61,695 nucleotides of DNA, taken from NCBI GenBank assembly GCA_947174565.1, contig CAMWJL010000003.1:1-61695 (forward strand). Direction: 5' to 3'. Below the pieces are notes generated by a model. It made no database searches, was not told the origin of the DNA, and was given only the letters and a program-made list of their open reading frames with translations. Shown one piece after another: positions 36,482-44,920 of the stretch (positions are counted from its first letter, which is position 1; the number at the start of each line of letters is the position of its first letter). A program made the position numbers and the translations under genes. Source of the DNA: an uncultured Prevotellaceae bacterium (GTDB lineage Bacteria; Bacteroidota; Bacteroidia; Bacteroidales; Bacteroidaceae).

Positions 36482-37354
36482 TTATTCCTCTTCGTAGTAA
36501 TATGAGTAGTCGATGCCTTTCATGAACATCTCGCGGTCGTTGATTTTGTCGGTCAGCGCATCCTTCAACAATGCTTTGATATGGGAAGAATCAGCAACGC
36601 TTTCGCGCATCGCTGTCAGATAATCATTCTTATCAATTTTGCTCCAATCTACACATCGTTTCAAGGAACGTCTGAGCATAAGGTCGAGCCAGATGCGCGT
36701 ACTCCGACCGTTCCCTTCCATAAATGGATGTACCACATTCATCTCCACATACTTGTTGGCGATTTCGTCAAGTGTGGTTTCAGGCATTCGCTCAATAGTA
36801 GGAATGATTGTAGGGAAATGGAGGCAGTTAGCAAAAGTGAAACCTCCCTTTGAGATATTCTTATTCCTTATTTGTCCAGCAAACTCATATAAGCCGCCAA
36901 ATAAATAGGCGTGTATCTGTTGCAGACATTTGATGCTCCCAGGTTCAAGCGAGTTCAGCAATCCGCTTTCAAATAAGGTGTATGCCTTTTTGCGGCTTTG
37001 ACCATCAATGGTGTTGTCGCTATAAGTAAACCAGTCAAGAAATTTGCTCGCCCTATTGTTGGGGTAATGCTTGGCGAGAAGCATAATATCCTCGGCTGAT
37101 AGTGCATCGCTATTGTACTTCTTACCATCGGCAGCTACAATTTTCAGTTTGTGAGTCCCACTCACGAACTGAATATCCTCTTGTTTCAACTTACGTTTCA
37201 GCCAACGCCAATAGTTGCCGGCTTTTGTATAGTCAGGTTCGTCATTGATGGCGCGCACGACATCTGTAGCCGAAAACCACCAACAGTTGTTTTCGTCATC
37301 CCACACCGCCCTCACTTCACGGTTATTGAAAAAGCGTATCGACTTTTTGCTCAT
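36482..37354 (-). CDS. Bro-N / Fic domain fusion protein
   Basis: 290 residues. The N-terminal ~100 residues (IRFFNNREVRAVWDDENNCW...FSATDVVRAI) resemble the Bro-N/KilA DNA-associated domain of phage antirepressors. A Fic domain follows with NKNISKGGFTFA (flap) and the catalytic HPFMEGNGRSTR (about residues 207-218), all active residues present. Fic enzymes usually transfer AMP to Ser/Thr/Tyr of a target protein. No antitoxin-like gene flanks it, and I cannot place a clear S/TxxxEG/N inhibitory helix. A -7 box TAACTTTG (37401-37394) lies upstream. Confidence 0.85.
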   Translation of the reverse strand: MSKKSIRFFNNREVRAVWDDENNCWWFSATDVVRAINDEPDYTKAGNYWRWLKRKLKQEDIQFVSGTHKLKIVAADGKKYNSDALSAEDIMLLAKHYPNNRASKFLDWFTYSDNTIDGQSRKKAYTLFESGLLNSLEPGSIKCLQQIHAYLFGGLYEFAGQIRNKNISKGGFTFANCLHFPTIIPTIERMPETTLDEIANKYVEMNVVHPFMEGNGRSTRIWLDLMLRRSLKRCVDWSKIDKNDYLTAMRESVADSSHIKALLKDALTDKINDREMFMKGIDYSYYYEEE

Positions 37355-37393
37355 CGTTCAAGTCATTGATGTCGTAGTCCCCGACAGCCAATG

Positions 37394-37401
37394 CAAAGTT
37401 A
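37394..37401 (-). promoter_or_regulatory. -7 box of the Bro-N/Fic gene
   Basis: TAACTTTG on the reverse strand, 39 nt before the ATG at 37354; no consensus -33 element. The rest of the gap to 37820 is occupied by a palindrome ACCTTTGCAAAGGT (about 37491-37505) and by repeat element C. Confidence 0.45.
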
Positions 37402-37626
37402 TACAAAATTATTGAAAAAACACTTGAAAAGTGTTTCAAAGTTTTGTTTTTCTGTCTTCCGATGACTGACGGAGGATGGTGGATGATGCAACCTTTGCAA
37501 AGGTGATGATTGATATGGTAAAAGAATGCCCGTTAGTTTGGAAAAACCTGTCCTTGTTGTCCTTCAACGGAAGGTCTGAAACGGGCTGTCAGGCACAGCT
37601 GTTTGTAGTGTGCTTTCACAGCCTCT

Positions 37627-37698
37627 AAATCGGAGTCCCCGACATCGGTCGGTCGGAGTCGGGGACTCCGATTGGTCGATGTCGGGGACATCGATTTT
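37627..37698 (+). repeat. 72-bp triple-palindrome core, copy C
   Basis: AAATC, box GGAGTCCCCGACATC, spacer GGTCGGTC, box GGAGTCGGGGACTCC, spacer GATTGGTC, box GATGTCGGGGACATC, GATTTT. The left arm runs 37540-37626. The right arm begins at 37699 and contains the first copy of the 84-bp direct repeat that recurs at 40411. Confidence 0.9.
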
Positions 37699-37781
37699 GG
37701 GGGGCTTTTGCAGGGGTGAGCAGTGAGGGGTAAAAAGTGATTTTCTCTGCTACTTCCGTTGGTGCATGATAATACCCCTGT
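37698..37781 (+). repeat. 84-bp direct repeat, left copy (right arm of element C)
   Basis: It aligns without gaps to 40411-40494; I count 78 of 84 identical positions. It runs from TGGGGGGCTTTTGCAGGGG to GATAATACCCCTGT. The two copies bracket the AT-rich stretch with the IS630 remnant and orphan genes. Confidence 0.88.
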
Positions 37782-37820
37782 GAATTCGACGAATTTGTAG
37801 CAATTATAATTATCTGGTAA

Positions 37821-37997
37821 TTCCCTCCATATTCTCCGCATCTTAACATAGTCGAGAGATTTTGGAGGATGGTCAAGGGGGAATGGTTTCAACCGCAAGA
37901 TTATCTTACCTCGGACACGCTCTTTTATGCCGCCAACCGTGCTTTGGCGACTATGGGAAAAGAACTTGTGATGGACTTCAGAAATCATGCAGTTTGA
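37821..37997 (+). pseudogene. C-terminal remnant of an IS630-family transposase
   Basis: In one frame the DNA reads FPPYSPHLNIVERFWRMVKG... and ends ...ATMGKELVMDFRNHAV before a stop at 37995-37997. The PPYSPHLNxVERFW motif is the hallmark of the IS630/Tc1 DDE C-terminal region, with the last catalytic Glu in VERFW. An in-frame stop at 37818 and the absence of the N-terminal two-thirds mark it as a dead fragment. It begins just inside the left 84-bp repeat. Confidence 0.72.
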
Positions 37998-38160
37998 TTT
38001 TGTTTATTAACTTATTTTCTATTTCCTCATCAAATTTCTAACGGAGTTCGTCTGTAACATCGAAAATTTCTGTAACTTTGTCATCGGTAATCATGAGTGT
38101 ATCCGTTTGTTTACTCGGATAACGCGACTTGTCAAAGACTTTCTATCCCAACAGGTAACT

Positions 38161-38313
38161 ATGGAGATATATCAGGAAAATGGGTTATATGGACTAAAGA
38201 ATGATTGTGGAGAGGTAGTTATTACTCCGCAGTATAGGGAGTTTTATCCATTCCTTATGGAGAACAAATGTCTGATAGACTTCGATAACCTAATAATGGA
38301 AATACAATCATAG
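38161..38313 (+). CDS. Small WG-repeat-like protein
   Basis: 50 residues from ATG 38161. YQENGLYGLKNDCGEVVITPQYREFYPF looks like one WG/KWG-type beta repeat, units normally found in long tandem arrays, so this is a single-unit protein or a remnant of one. A TAACTTTG -7-like box is at 38073-38080, 80 nt upstream. The base composition is clearly more AT-rich than outside 37.7-40.5 kb. Function unknown. Confidence 0.4.
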   Translation: MEIYQENGLYGLKNDCGEVVITPQYREFYPFLMENKCLIDFDNLIMEIQS

Positions 38314-38425
38314 ATAAAGATAGGCAACCCTAATGCGTTCTGAGACATAGAGACTGATATTTAGAGCTATTCCCTCTCAAACAACTCTCACTATATAAGA
38401 TTAACATAAAAAGTAAAAGAAGAAA

Positions 38426-38716
38426 ATGATTGAAGTAACAAACATTTGGGATGAATTATGCAATATGTGCATTCTTATCCTTGAAGGTTTAAGCCATGTG
38501 ACAGGATTATCGTATGGCTTCCTTAATATTATGCTATTTGTAATATTAGGACCGTCGGCAACATTGTTGTTCATGACCTCTGCTCTTACATTACTCGTAA
38601 ATGCAGAGATAAGGAAATCACAAAGGATATTTGCTACAATCCTGTTTGCAATGGGATTGCTTGTGGTGCTCATGATTGCACTTCTTGTCATTCGTGGTTT
38701 CTTGGCATCTTGGTAA
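38426..38716 (+). CDS. Small membrane protein of unknown function
   Basis: 96 residues with two strong hydrophobic segments (about residues 28-58 and 66-92: FLNIMLFVILGPSATLLFM and FATILFAMGLLVVLMIALLV) joined by a short basic loop (NAEIRKSQR). A purine-rich AAGAAGAAA precedes the ATG. No family recognised. It sits in the AT-rich island between the WG-like fragment and the 389-residue orphan. Confidence 0.6.
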   Translation: MIEVTNIWDELCNMCILILEGLSHVTGLSYGFLNIMLFVILGPSATLLFMTSALTLLVNAEIRKSQRIFATILFAMGLLVVLMIALLVIRGFLASW

Positions 38717-39192
38717 TAAATGGATATGGGGCATAATTAGGTTTTGACTGCTGGTTATTTAATGGGAGAACATGCAAAGACTGATGGAGAGACATCAAAA
38801 TGATAACTGGCAATACTTCTTATAGAATTGCTGCCTAAGATAGGCTGAGCAGCACTTGCTTGGAAACAGAAAGGTGCAAAAGAAAAAGTCTGTTGTGGAA
38901 CTAAGACTGAGCTTCCAATCCACAGTACATAAGATAGCTCCTGGTACAGAGCATGGATGCTCAACTTTTCCCTGTTATGGACAATAAATAGGGTGGTGGA
39001 AATGTTGCGGATTCAGGCAACCCCAGTGGTTTACCTTTTCATGCTGGAAAGTCTCTTTCTGATGAGAAAACTATCTGAAGTAAAGCAAGTTGAAAAATTG
39101 TCGCAAAGAATGACTACCTTTGCAACTCGTGCAATCTTCTATGCTCGAATTTTTCTCGAGGAGTGATATGAACGACTTTAGGTATATATGAT
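38717..39192. other. Decayed intergenic stretch in the AT-rich island
   Basis: No intact gene. The forward frame from 38762 reads short, stop-broken pieces (MGEHAKTDGETSK, AALAWKQKGAKEKVCCGTK, GGGNVADSGNPSGLPFHAGK), suggesting an old degraded coding sequence. TACCTTTG at 39115-39122 is a probable -7 box for the next gene; an in-spacing -33 is weak (TTG at 39090, 22 nt). Confidence 0.4.
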
Positions 39193-40362
39193 ATGAACGC
39201 ATTAGATTACATTCTCAAAAACTACCAATGTCCCCAATATGAGAAAAGTTCTAAAGAAAGGGCTGTATTAAGGGCATTAGTACATACTCTCCAACAAGAA
39301 GAATTGAAAGTTCTAAAACGAAAACTTAAGCGTCATTCTTCAACATGGAGTGTTGTCACGGATCTATATAATGAAGTAGTAAAGGCTGAGAATTACATTG
39401 TGCCACAGAGAAATGAAGCAATATCTTCTTTGATAGAACAATTTGTAGATAAAAAAAGTGGTAAAGTGGAATCTGCAAGAAAGAAACTTCGGAACAGATT
39501 TGATAAACAGGATTTCCTGATACAGAGGAAGATAATCAAAGCCTTTCTCTTATCTGCTAAGCAAGATAGAATGTGGGCATATAATCGGTTGAAAGGAAAT
39601 TGGGACAATTCATTCTATGATGAAGTAAAAGTTCTGTGGGAACTCTACCATGAAAATGGCTGTGGACATGTAGTCCTTCGACATTTCCCTGTGGAATATG
39701 TATATAACAATCTGTCTCATTTAGATATAGATGAAAATTACACTTGGCTTTGTATCCGATTGATAAACCATCCTCAATTTCAGATTGATAAAGAACGGCT
39801 AAGGGAACATTATACATTTTGTGGGCATTATGATGTAGAGTATCTTTACATTTTAGCCAAATCTAATAGCCAGATTGAGGAAGGAACAGCCACACAGATA
39901 TTGTATAAGCAGATTATTCATTATCTTAATGCCTGTTCTTCTCCTTGTACAATACTAAAAGGAAAGTTTGATAATTATGGCGTTTATGGGGGCAACTATC
40001 CTACAACTAAATGGCTTGATAATGTATCTCATGTGCTTTGGTGCATGGGAAGATTAGGTTTAACAGAAGAACTGATTGCTTATGAAGAATGGGATGGCAT
40101 AGTCCAGCGGGAGTTTATCGATAGTGTAGATTATGATGAACTCATAAAATATCACACTACTGATTTCAGCGAAAAATGTTATATGCTGTTCCGCAATACG
40201 ATTGCAAAATGTCTGCCAAATGAATACAAACATTTGATATGTTTCCCATATTCTCCTGTTGATGTGATAGATGATAAGCCTAAAATGAGTATGAGTGAAC
40301 TAAAAAGTAATCCAGCATTAAACGTCCTTATTGACCAACTTGGGTTAGAGGTTGTAGAATAA
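39193..40362 (+). CDS. Orphan 389-residue protein of unknown function
   Basis: I do not recognise this family. It has no signal peptide and no membrane segments, and is mainly helical and charged. The N-terminal region is Lys/Arg-rich (KVLKRKLKRH, KKSGKVESARKKLRNRF). The middle has aromatic-rich stretches (GKFDNYGVYGGNYPTTKWLD, VSHVLWCMGRLGL), and the C-terminus is mildly acidic. Codon use is AT-rich (many AAA, GAA, ATA), unlike the flanking genes, which supports transfer. The location next to small membrane and WG-like pieces would fit an immunity or defence-type cargo gene, but nothing in the sequence proves it. Confidence 0.65.
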   Translation: MNALDYILKNYQCPQYEKSSKERAVLRALVHTLQQEELKVLKRKLKRHSSTWSVVTDLYNEVVKAENYIVPQRNEAISSLIEQFVDKKSGKVESARKKLRNRFDKQDFLIQRKIIKAFLLSAKQDRMWAYNRLKGNWDNSFYDEVKVLWELYHENGCGHVVLRHFPVEYVYNNLSHLDIDENYTWLCIRLINHPQFQIDKERLREHYTFCGHYDVEYLYILAKSNSQIEEGTATQILYKQIIHYLNACSSPCTILKGKFDNYGVYGGNYPTTKWLDNVSHVLWCMGRLGLTEELIAYEEWDGIVQREFIDSVDYDELIKYHTTDFSEKCYMLFRNTIAKCLPNEYKHLICFPYSPVDVIDDKPKMSMSELKSNPALNVLIDQLGLEVVE

Positions 40363-40410
40363 ATCCAAGAAGAGTAAATAACGTGAGATATTGTGTTAAT
40401 AATCTTTCAA

Positions 40411-40494
40411 TGGGGGGCTTTTGCAGGGGTGAGCAGTGAGGGGTAAGAGGTGGGTTCCTCTGCCACTTCCGTTGGTGCATGATAATACCCCTGT
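40411..40494 (+). repeat. 84-bp direct repeat, right copy
   Basis: Partner of 37698-37781 (78/84 identical by eye, no gaps). Here the triple-palindrome core is missing: the sequence before it (AATCTTTCAA) is island DNA. It continues into GTTCGGGATATG and the hairpin 40487-40525, so this copy carries the outer end of the element's right arm. Confidence 0.88.
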
Positions 40495-40525
40495 TCGGGA
40501 TATGAAACCAATCCTGGACAGGGGT
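40487..40525. terminator. Hairpin between the island and the GH43 gene
   Basis: ACCCCTGTTCGGGAT pairs with ATCCTGGACAGGGGT (two G-U pairs on the forward strand). It lies 35 nt past the GH43 stop, but no T-run follows in either direction. It is equivalent to the hairpin ending element A at 9728-9766. Confidence 0.5.
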
Positions 40526-40559
40526 AGAAATGCTGATGCTGTGCCTTGTAAGAGTCAGC

Positions 40560-42092
40560 CTATGGAATGACCACCTTCTTTCCTTTGCGCAGATAGATGC
40601 CCTTGGTGGGGTGGGTGACGGGTGTGCCTTGCAGGGTGTAGAAGACAGGGCTGCCGTTGTTGACATGGGCTTCCGTCGCATGGATGGCAGTCGTGTAGGT
40701 GTTGAAACGCCACCAGTCCCAGTTGAAGAGCGTTTCTGTGCTCGCTCCGATGAAACTGAAATGGAGGTTGTGGATGCCTGTCGGTGTGCTCGTCAGGTCG
40801 AACGTGCGCTCTTCCCACACATCCAGCCCTCCTGTGGCTTCGATGCGGCAGCGTCCTAACACCTTTCCGCGTGCGTTGTCTTGGCGAATCACCAAGATGC
40901 CAGCATTGGTGGCTGCTGCCACACGGAGCGTGATGGATTGGGCTTGCTCTTCGCCAAAGTCGAGGTTGGCTACTCGCATGGAGTCACCTGCATGGATGTC
41001 AGTCACATACACGCCTTTGGTCTCGTTGCCCACCACACGGATGCCGTGTGCGGCATTGAGCGTCTCGGCTTGCTGCTGCTCGTAGGGATTCATGGTGCAG
41101 AGTGCTTTCACGCCCTGACGGGTTGCGGTGACGGGACGGATGGTGCCGTCGGCATTGAAGTGCATCTCTTCCACCGCCATGCTGCGGTTAAATCCGCCGC
41201 CGCCCTGTGCCCAGCCCGTGTGGTAGAAGAAGTAGTCCTTCCCCTTGTAGTGGACCATGCCGCTGTGGTTGGTGAACGAACCTGTGTTCTGCTGGCTCAT
41301 CACCTGACCTTTGTATTCCCACGGGCCTTCGGGGCTTTTGCTCATGCTGTAGGAGATGTGCTCTGGCACACCACCTGCGGCGTACATTAGGTAGTAGTTG
41401 TCCCCTCGCTTGTCGAGCCACGGACCTTCCTCGTAGCAATCCTTGCCCGTCACTTTGTCATCCACCTTCACGCCCCCGAAGGCTTTGGCTGTCAGTGGCA
41501 CTTCTACAATGCCGTTCTTGCCTATGCTCGTGTCAATCAGAATCATGTTGTTTCTCAGCTTGGCATAGCGCAGCTTGTTGTTGCCCCAGTAGAGATAGGC
41601 TTGCCCGTCATCGTCGATGAAGACCGTGGGGTCAATGTCGCCACCTTCCCCCGTGTCGAAGAGGGGCTGCTTGCGAGCATCCTTGAACGGGCCTGAAGGC
41701 TTGTCGCTCTTGCCCACACCGATGTAGTGACGCCAGTCGTTGGGTTTCGACAGGCAGATGTACCAGTAGTAGCTGCCGTTCTTCTCCACGCATTGGCTCG
41801 CCCAGCAAGTGCCTTCGCGTCCCCAGCTGAAAGCGGTGCGAGGCATCGCTTCGCCGTGGTCCGTCCAGTTCACCATGTCGATGGTGGAATACACGCGCCA
41901 GCGTTCCATATAGTAGAAGTCGTTCACCCCAGGCACGTTCATGTCTTCGTCGCAATACACATACAGGCTGTCATTGGCAGTACACGTCATCGGTGCAGGG
42001 TCGGCAGTGTAGCAGTGTGTCACGATTGGGTTCTGTGCCCATCCGTTCGTGCCGAGCAGCAGCAGTGCAAGGGCAAGTTGTAGTTTCTTCAT
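40560..42092 (-). CDS. GH43 family glycosidase with CBM6-like domain
   Basis: 510 residues. The signal peptide MKKLQLALALLLLGTNGWAQ is followed by a five-bladed GH43 domain with its three acidic residues in HCYTADPAPM (base), GGDIDPTVFIDDDGQ (pKa modulator) and DCYEEGPWL (acid). From about residue 345 a beta-sandwich (IRVVGNETKGVYVTDIHAGD...FNWDWWRF) resembles CBM6. The end YTLQGTPVTHPTKGIYLRKG is the exported-protein tail. It probably cleaves arabinofuranosyl or xylosyl residues outside the cell. The ATG overlaps the restored stop of the upstream fucosidase frame (42089-42092), so the two are coupled. Confidence 0.9.
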   Translation of the reverse strand: MKKLQLALALLLLGTNGWAQNPIVTHCYTADPAPMTCTANDSLYVYCDEDMNVPGVNDFYYMERWRVYSTIDMVNWTDHGEAMPRTAFSWGREGTCWASQCVEKNGSYYWYICLSKPNDWRHYIGVGKSDKPSGPFKDARKQPLFDTGEGGDIDPTVFIDDDGQAYLYWGNNKLRYAKLRNNMILIDTSIGKNGIVEVPLTAKAFGGVKVDDKVTGKDCYEEGPWLDKRGDNYYLMYAAGGVPEHISYSMSKSPEGPWEYKGQVMSQQNTGSFTNHSGMVHYKGKDYFFYHTGWAQGGGGFNRSMAVEEMHFNADGTIRPVTATRQGVKALCTMNPYEQQQAETLNAAHGIRVVGNETKGVYVTDIHAGDSMRVANLDFGEEQAQSITLRVAAATNAGILVIRQDNARGKVLGRCRIEATGGLDVWEERTFDLTSTPTGIHNLHFSFIGASTETLFNWDWWRFNTYTTAIHATEAHVNNGSPVFYTLQGTPVTHPTKGIYLRKGKKVVIP

Positions 42093-42168
42093 TTCTTCAG
42101 TATCTTTTTGTAGCTGACGATGCCATTGTCCTCGGTTCGCTCAAGGACGATGCCTTTCTCAGCGTTGC

Positions 42169-44703
42169 TTACTTCTTTCCCTTCGAGGTTGTAGATTTTT
42201 TTTTTAAGCCTTTGGCTGATGCCTTCGTTCCTTCCACTGCGGTGGTGCCCACTTGGAATACCTCGTAGGTCTTGCCTGCTTCCGTGTTGAGGTCGTACTC
42301 ATACACGGTCTTCAGGCTGGCAGATGGTTTCTGAGTCAAGGAAGACGAGATGAGCGGTTCTTTCACTTCGGCTGGGGCATAAAGCGGATTGGGGCATGCG
42401 CCCTTCGCTGGAGTCAGCCCTTCACCTTCTAACGGCGTGTAGGAGCGCAGACGGAGGACACCGCCAATGCCAGATTGAATCGTTGCGTGGCGCAACTTGC
42501 CCTCTGCCCAGTTCATGTCCACCTCAAAGCCGCCACGGGCTTTGAGTCCTGACACCTCGCCAGTGGTCCAGCGAGTGGGCAGCGACGGAAGCAGGTGTAC
42601 AGCGCCGTCGTGGCTTTGCAGCAGCATCTCCGCAATGCCAGCTGTGGCACCGAAGTTGCCGTCAATCTGGAAGGGTGGATGCGCGTCGAAGAGGTTGGGG
42701 AAGGTGCGCCCGTTGGGGTACTTGCCAGCTTCTTCCTCGGAGGGCAGCAATTTCAGCATATTGGTGAGAATGGTGAGGGCGTGGTTGCCGTTGAGCATGC
42801 GTGCCCAGAAGCATATCTTCCATCCCAAGCTCCAGCCAGTTGCCTCGTCACCTCGCTCAGCCAGTGTCTGCTTGGCGGCGGCGAACAGCTCATTGTGCGA
42901 ATAGGGACTGATTTGGTTGGAGGGGAAAAGGCCGTAGAGGTGGGAGATGTGGCGATGCTGGTTGTAAGGGTCGTCGGCATCGATGAGCCACTCTTGCAGT
43001 TGCTTGTGGCTGCCAATCTGCATGGGAGGCAGCTGTGCGATAGCGTTTTGTAGGCGTTGTTGGTAGTCAGCATCTACGCCAAGTATCTGTGCGGCGTGGA
43101 GCGTGTTGGAGAGGGCATCGAAGGCAATTTGGTTGTCCATGGTGCAGCCTGCGGTGACAGGAGTCGCTTTGCCCTTGGGACCCTGCTCGGGGCTAACGGA
43201 GGGCACTGTCACGAGCCAGTGATAGGTGGGATGCTCCTGCATGTAGTCGAGATAGAAGTCGGCTGTGCCTTTGATGATGGGATACCACTGGCGCAGGAAG
43301 TCCTTATCGCCCGTGTAGAGGTAGTGCTGCCAAAGGTGGGTGGCGAGCCATGCACCACCGTTGGGGAACATGCCCCATGCTGCGCCATCCACAGGACCTG
43401 CGATGCGCCACAAGTCGGTGTTGTGGTGCGCCATCCAGCCCTGACAGCCATACATCTGCTGTGCGGTCACGGCTCCTGTCTCGCTGAGGTCGCGGATGAG
43501 GGAGAAGAGGGGTTCGGCTGTTTCAGGCAGATTGCACACTTCGGCAGGCCAGTAGTTCATTTCTGCATTGATGTTGATGGTGTATTTCGAGTCCCATGGA
43601 GCATCGCGCTTGTCGTTCCACACGCCCTGCAAGTTCGCTGGCTGTCCGCCAGGTTGCGACGATGTGATGAGCAGGTAGCGACCGTAGTTGAAGAGCAGTG
43701 CCACCATGCCCCAGTCCTGACTGCCAGCGAAGGCATCCAGACGCTTGTCGGTGGGCAGTTGGCTGTTGTCGGTGGAGGGCAGTGAAAGGTGTACTCGGTT
43801 GTATTGCTTCTGATAGGCTTCGATATGGCGTGCCAACAGCGTTTCGTAGTCATACTGCTGTGCAGCCTCCATGTATTGCTTGTTCTTCTCCGCTGCCTGA
43901 CCGCTAACGTCTTTGTAATTCACAAAGTTAGTGGCTGCCGAGATGTACAATGTAGCACTCTTTGCGCCCTTCAAAAGGATGATGCCAGTGCTGCCGTTGA
44001 TGGTCGCAGTTCCGTCGGTCTCCACTTTGTAGAGGCATTCGGCTGCCAGCTTGCCTTCCACGCCTTCGTGCCCAACGCCTTGGATGGTGGCGACGATGCC
44101 CCCGTCTTCTTTGCGGTACTTCGAGCCGAACGTGCAGGCGTGCTGAATGGTGATATTGCTGGCCTTATCCGCTTCCAGTCGCATCACGATGATGCCATCT
44201 GCCATCGAAGCGAAGGTGGTGCGGGTGTATTGCGTGCCGTTAGCCTTGAATGACACTTTCGAGAGGGCTGTACGGAGGTCTAACTCACGGCGATAGTCAG
44301 TCACGCTGCTTGTTGGCAAGCCGATGTACTTCAGTGTGAGGCTGCCTAACGTTAGGTACTTCATGCCATGAGGTCCTTTGATAAATTGCTGGTCGATAAT
44401 CTTCTCGGCTTCCTTCTCCTTGCCGTCGAAGATGAGGTTTCTCACCTCCCCAAGATAGTTCAGCGATGTGGTGCTGTTATTGTTGTGTGGTCCGCCCGAC
44501 CAGAAGGTCTCTTCGTTCAGTTGAATCTCTTCTGTCTGTGTGCCGCCATACACCATAGCTCCCAAGTGGGAGTTGCCGATTGGCAGTGCTTCAAGCCAAA
44601 TGTTGGCAGGAGTGTCGTACCAGAGTGTCTCCGTGTTGTCCTCCTGTGCTGACAGGCTTGCAGTTGTCAGTGCCACCAGCAGGGTCAGTGCCCATTTCTT
44701 CAT
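42169..44703 (-). CDS. GH95 alpha-L-fucosidase, C-terminal tail out of frame
   Basis: 844 residues in the present frame, from ATG 44703 ([20 protein letters not shown] signal peptide); an ATG nine bases upstream is less likely. [50 protein letters not shown] [15 protein letters not shown] and [15 protein letters not shown] are GH95 hallmarks. The enzyme inverts and releases terminal alpha-1,2-fucose. The reading ends [12 protein letters not shown] right after a 10-A tract (42196-42205). In the next frame the DNA encodes [20 protein letters not shown] and a further 14 residues, with stop TGA at 42089-42091. One extra A would join the two. A -7 box TAACTTTG is at 44763-44756. Confidence 0.92.
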   Translation of the reverse strand: MKKWALTLLVALTTASLSAQEDNTETLWYDTPANIWLEALPIGNSHLGAMVYGGTQTEEIQLNEETFWSGGPHNNNSTTSLNYLGEVRNLIFDGKEKEAEKIIDQQFIKGPHGMKYLTLGSLTLKYIGLPTSSVTDYRRELDLRTALSKVSFKANGTQYTRTTFASMADGIIVMRLEADKASNITIQHACTFGSKYRKEDGGIVATIQGVGHEGVEGKLAAECLYKVETDGTATINGSTGIILLKGAKSATLYISAATNFVNYKDVSGQAAEKNKQYMEAAQQYDYETLLARHIEAYQKQYNRVHLSLPSTDNSQLPTDKRLDAFAGSQDWGMVALLFNYGRYLLITSSQPGGQPANLQGVWNDKRDAPWDSKYTININAEMNYWPAEVCNLPETAEPLFSLIRDLSETGAVTAQQMYGCQGWMAHHNTDLWRIAGPVDGAAWGMFPNGGAWLATHLWQHYLYTGDKDFLRQWYPIIKGTADFYLDYMQEHPTYHWLVTVPSVSPEQGPKGKATPVTAGCTMDNQIAFDALSNTLHAAQILGVDADYQQRLQNAIAQLPPMQIGSHKQLQEWLIDADDPYNQHRHISHLYGLFPSNQISPYSHNELFAAAKQTLAERGDEATGWSLGWKICFWARMLNGNHALTILTNMLKLLPSEEEAGKYPNGRTFPNLFDAHPPFQIDGNFGATAGIAEMLLQSHDGAVHLLPSLPTRWTTGEVSGLKARGGFEVDMNWAEGKLRHATIQSGIGGVLRLRSYTPLEGEGLTPAKGACPNPLYAPAEVKEPLISSSLTQKPSASLKTVYEYDLNTEAGKTYEVFQVGTTAVEGTKASAKGLKKKSTTSKGKK

Positions 44704-44755
44704 ACAAATCATATACGTTTTAGGTTTTAGTGTTTGTTGATTTCTTTTTCCCTTG

Positions 44756-44763
44756 CAAAGTTA
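44756..44763 (-). promoter_or_regulatory. -7 box of the fucosidase-GH43 operon
   Basis: TAACTTTG on the reverse strand, 52 nt before ATG 44703; no TTTG at standard spacing is present. Confidence 0.45.
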
Positions 44764-44833
44764 CCCTTTCTTGAGAGCCTGTGTTTGTTGGCATGTAACA
44801 CATCTTTCTAAATTTGAAACGCTGTCTATCTAT

Positions 44834-44890
44834 ACATAGTGAGCACGGAAAGAAAACGCGGAGTGCGCTGTCTTTCCGTGCTCACTATGT
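44834..44890. terminator. Perfect 20-bp stem hairpin after the DUF4954 gene
   Basis: ACATAGTGAGCACGGAAAGA and its exact complement at 44871-44890 enclose a 17-nt loop. It lies 30 nt past the stop at 44921. There is no T-run, so it may be an mRNA 3'-end stabiliser or a protein site rather than an intrinsic terminator. Confidence 0.55.
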
Positions 44891-44920
44891 GCCATGCGCT
44901 GTGCAAGGGCTGGCAGGGAG

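Noticed and set aside
37621..37700. CRISPR array
   Set aside because: Boxes recur every 23 bp, but there are only three, the spacers are 8 bp and themselves related by inversion, the boxes are palindromes of variable centre, and no cas genes are near.
38957..39166. 69-codon forward frame in the island
   Set aside because: No start signal or family. It overlaps the probable promoter of the 389-residue gene and surrounding frames are stop-broken; treated as decayed sequence.
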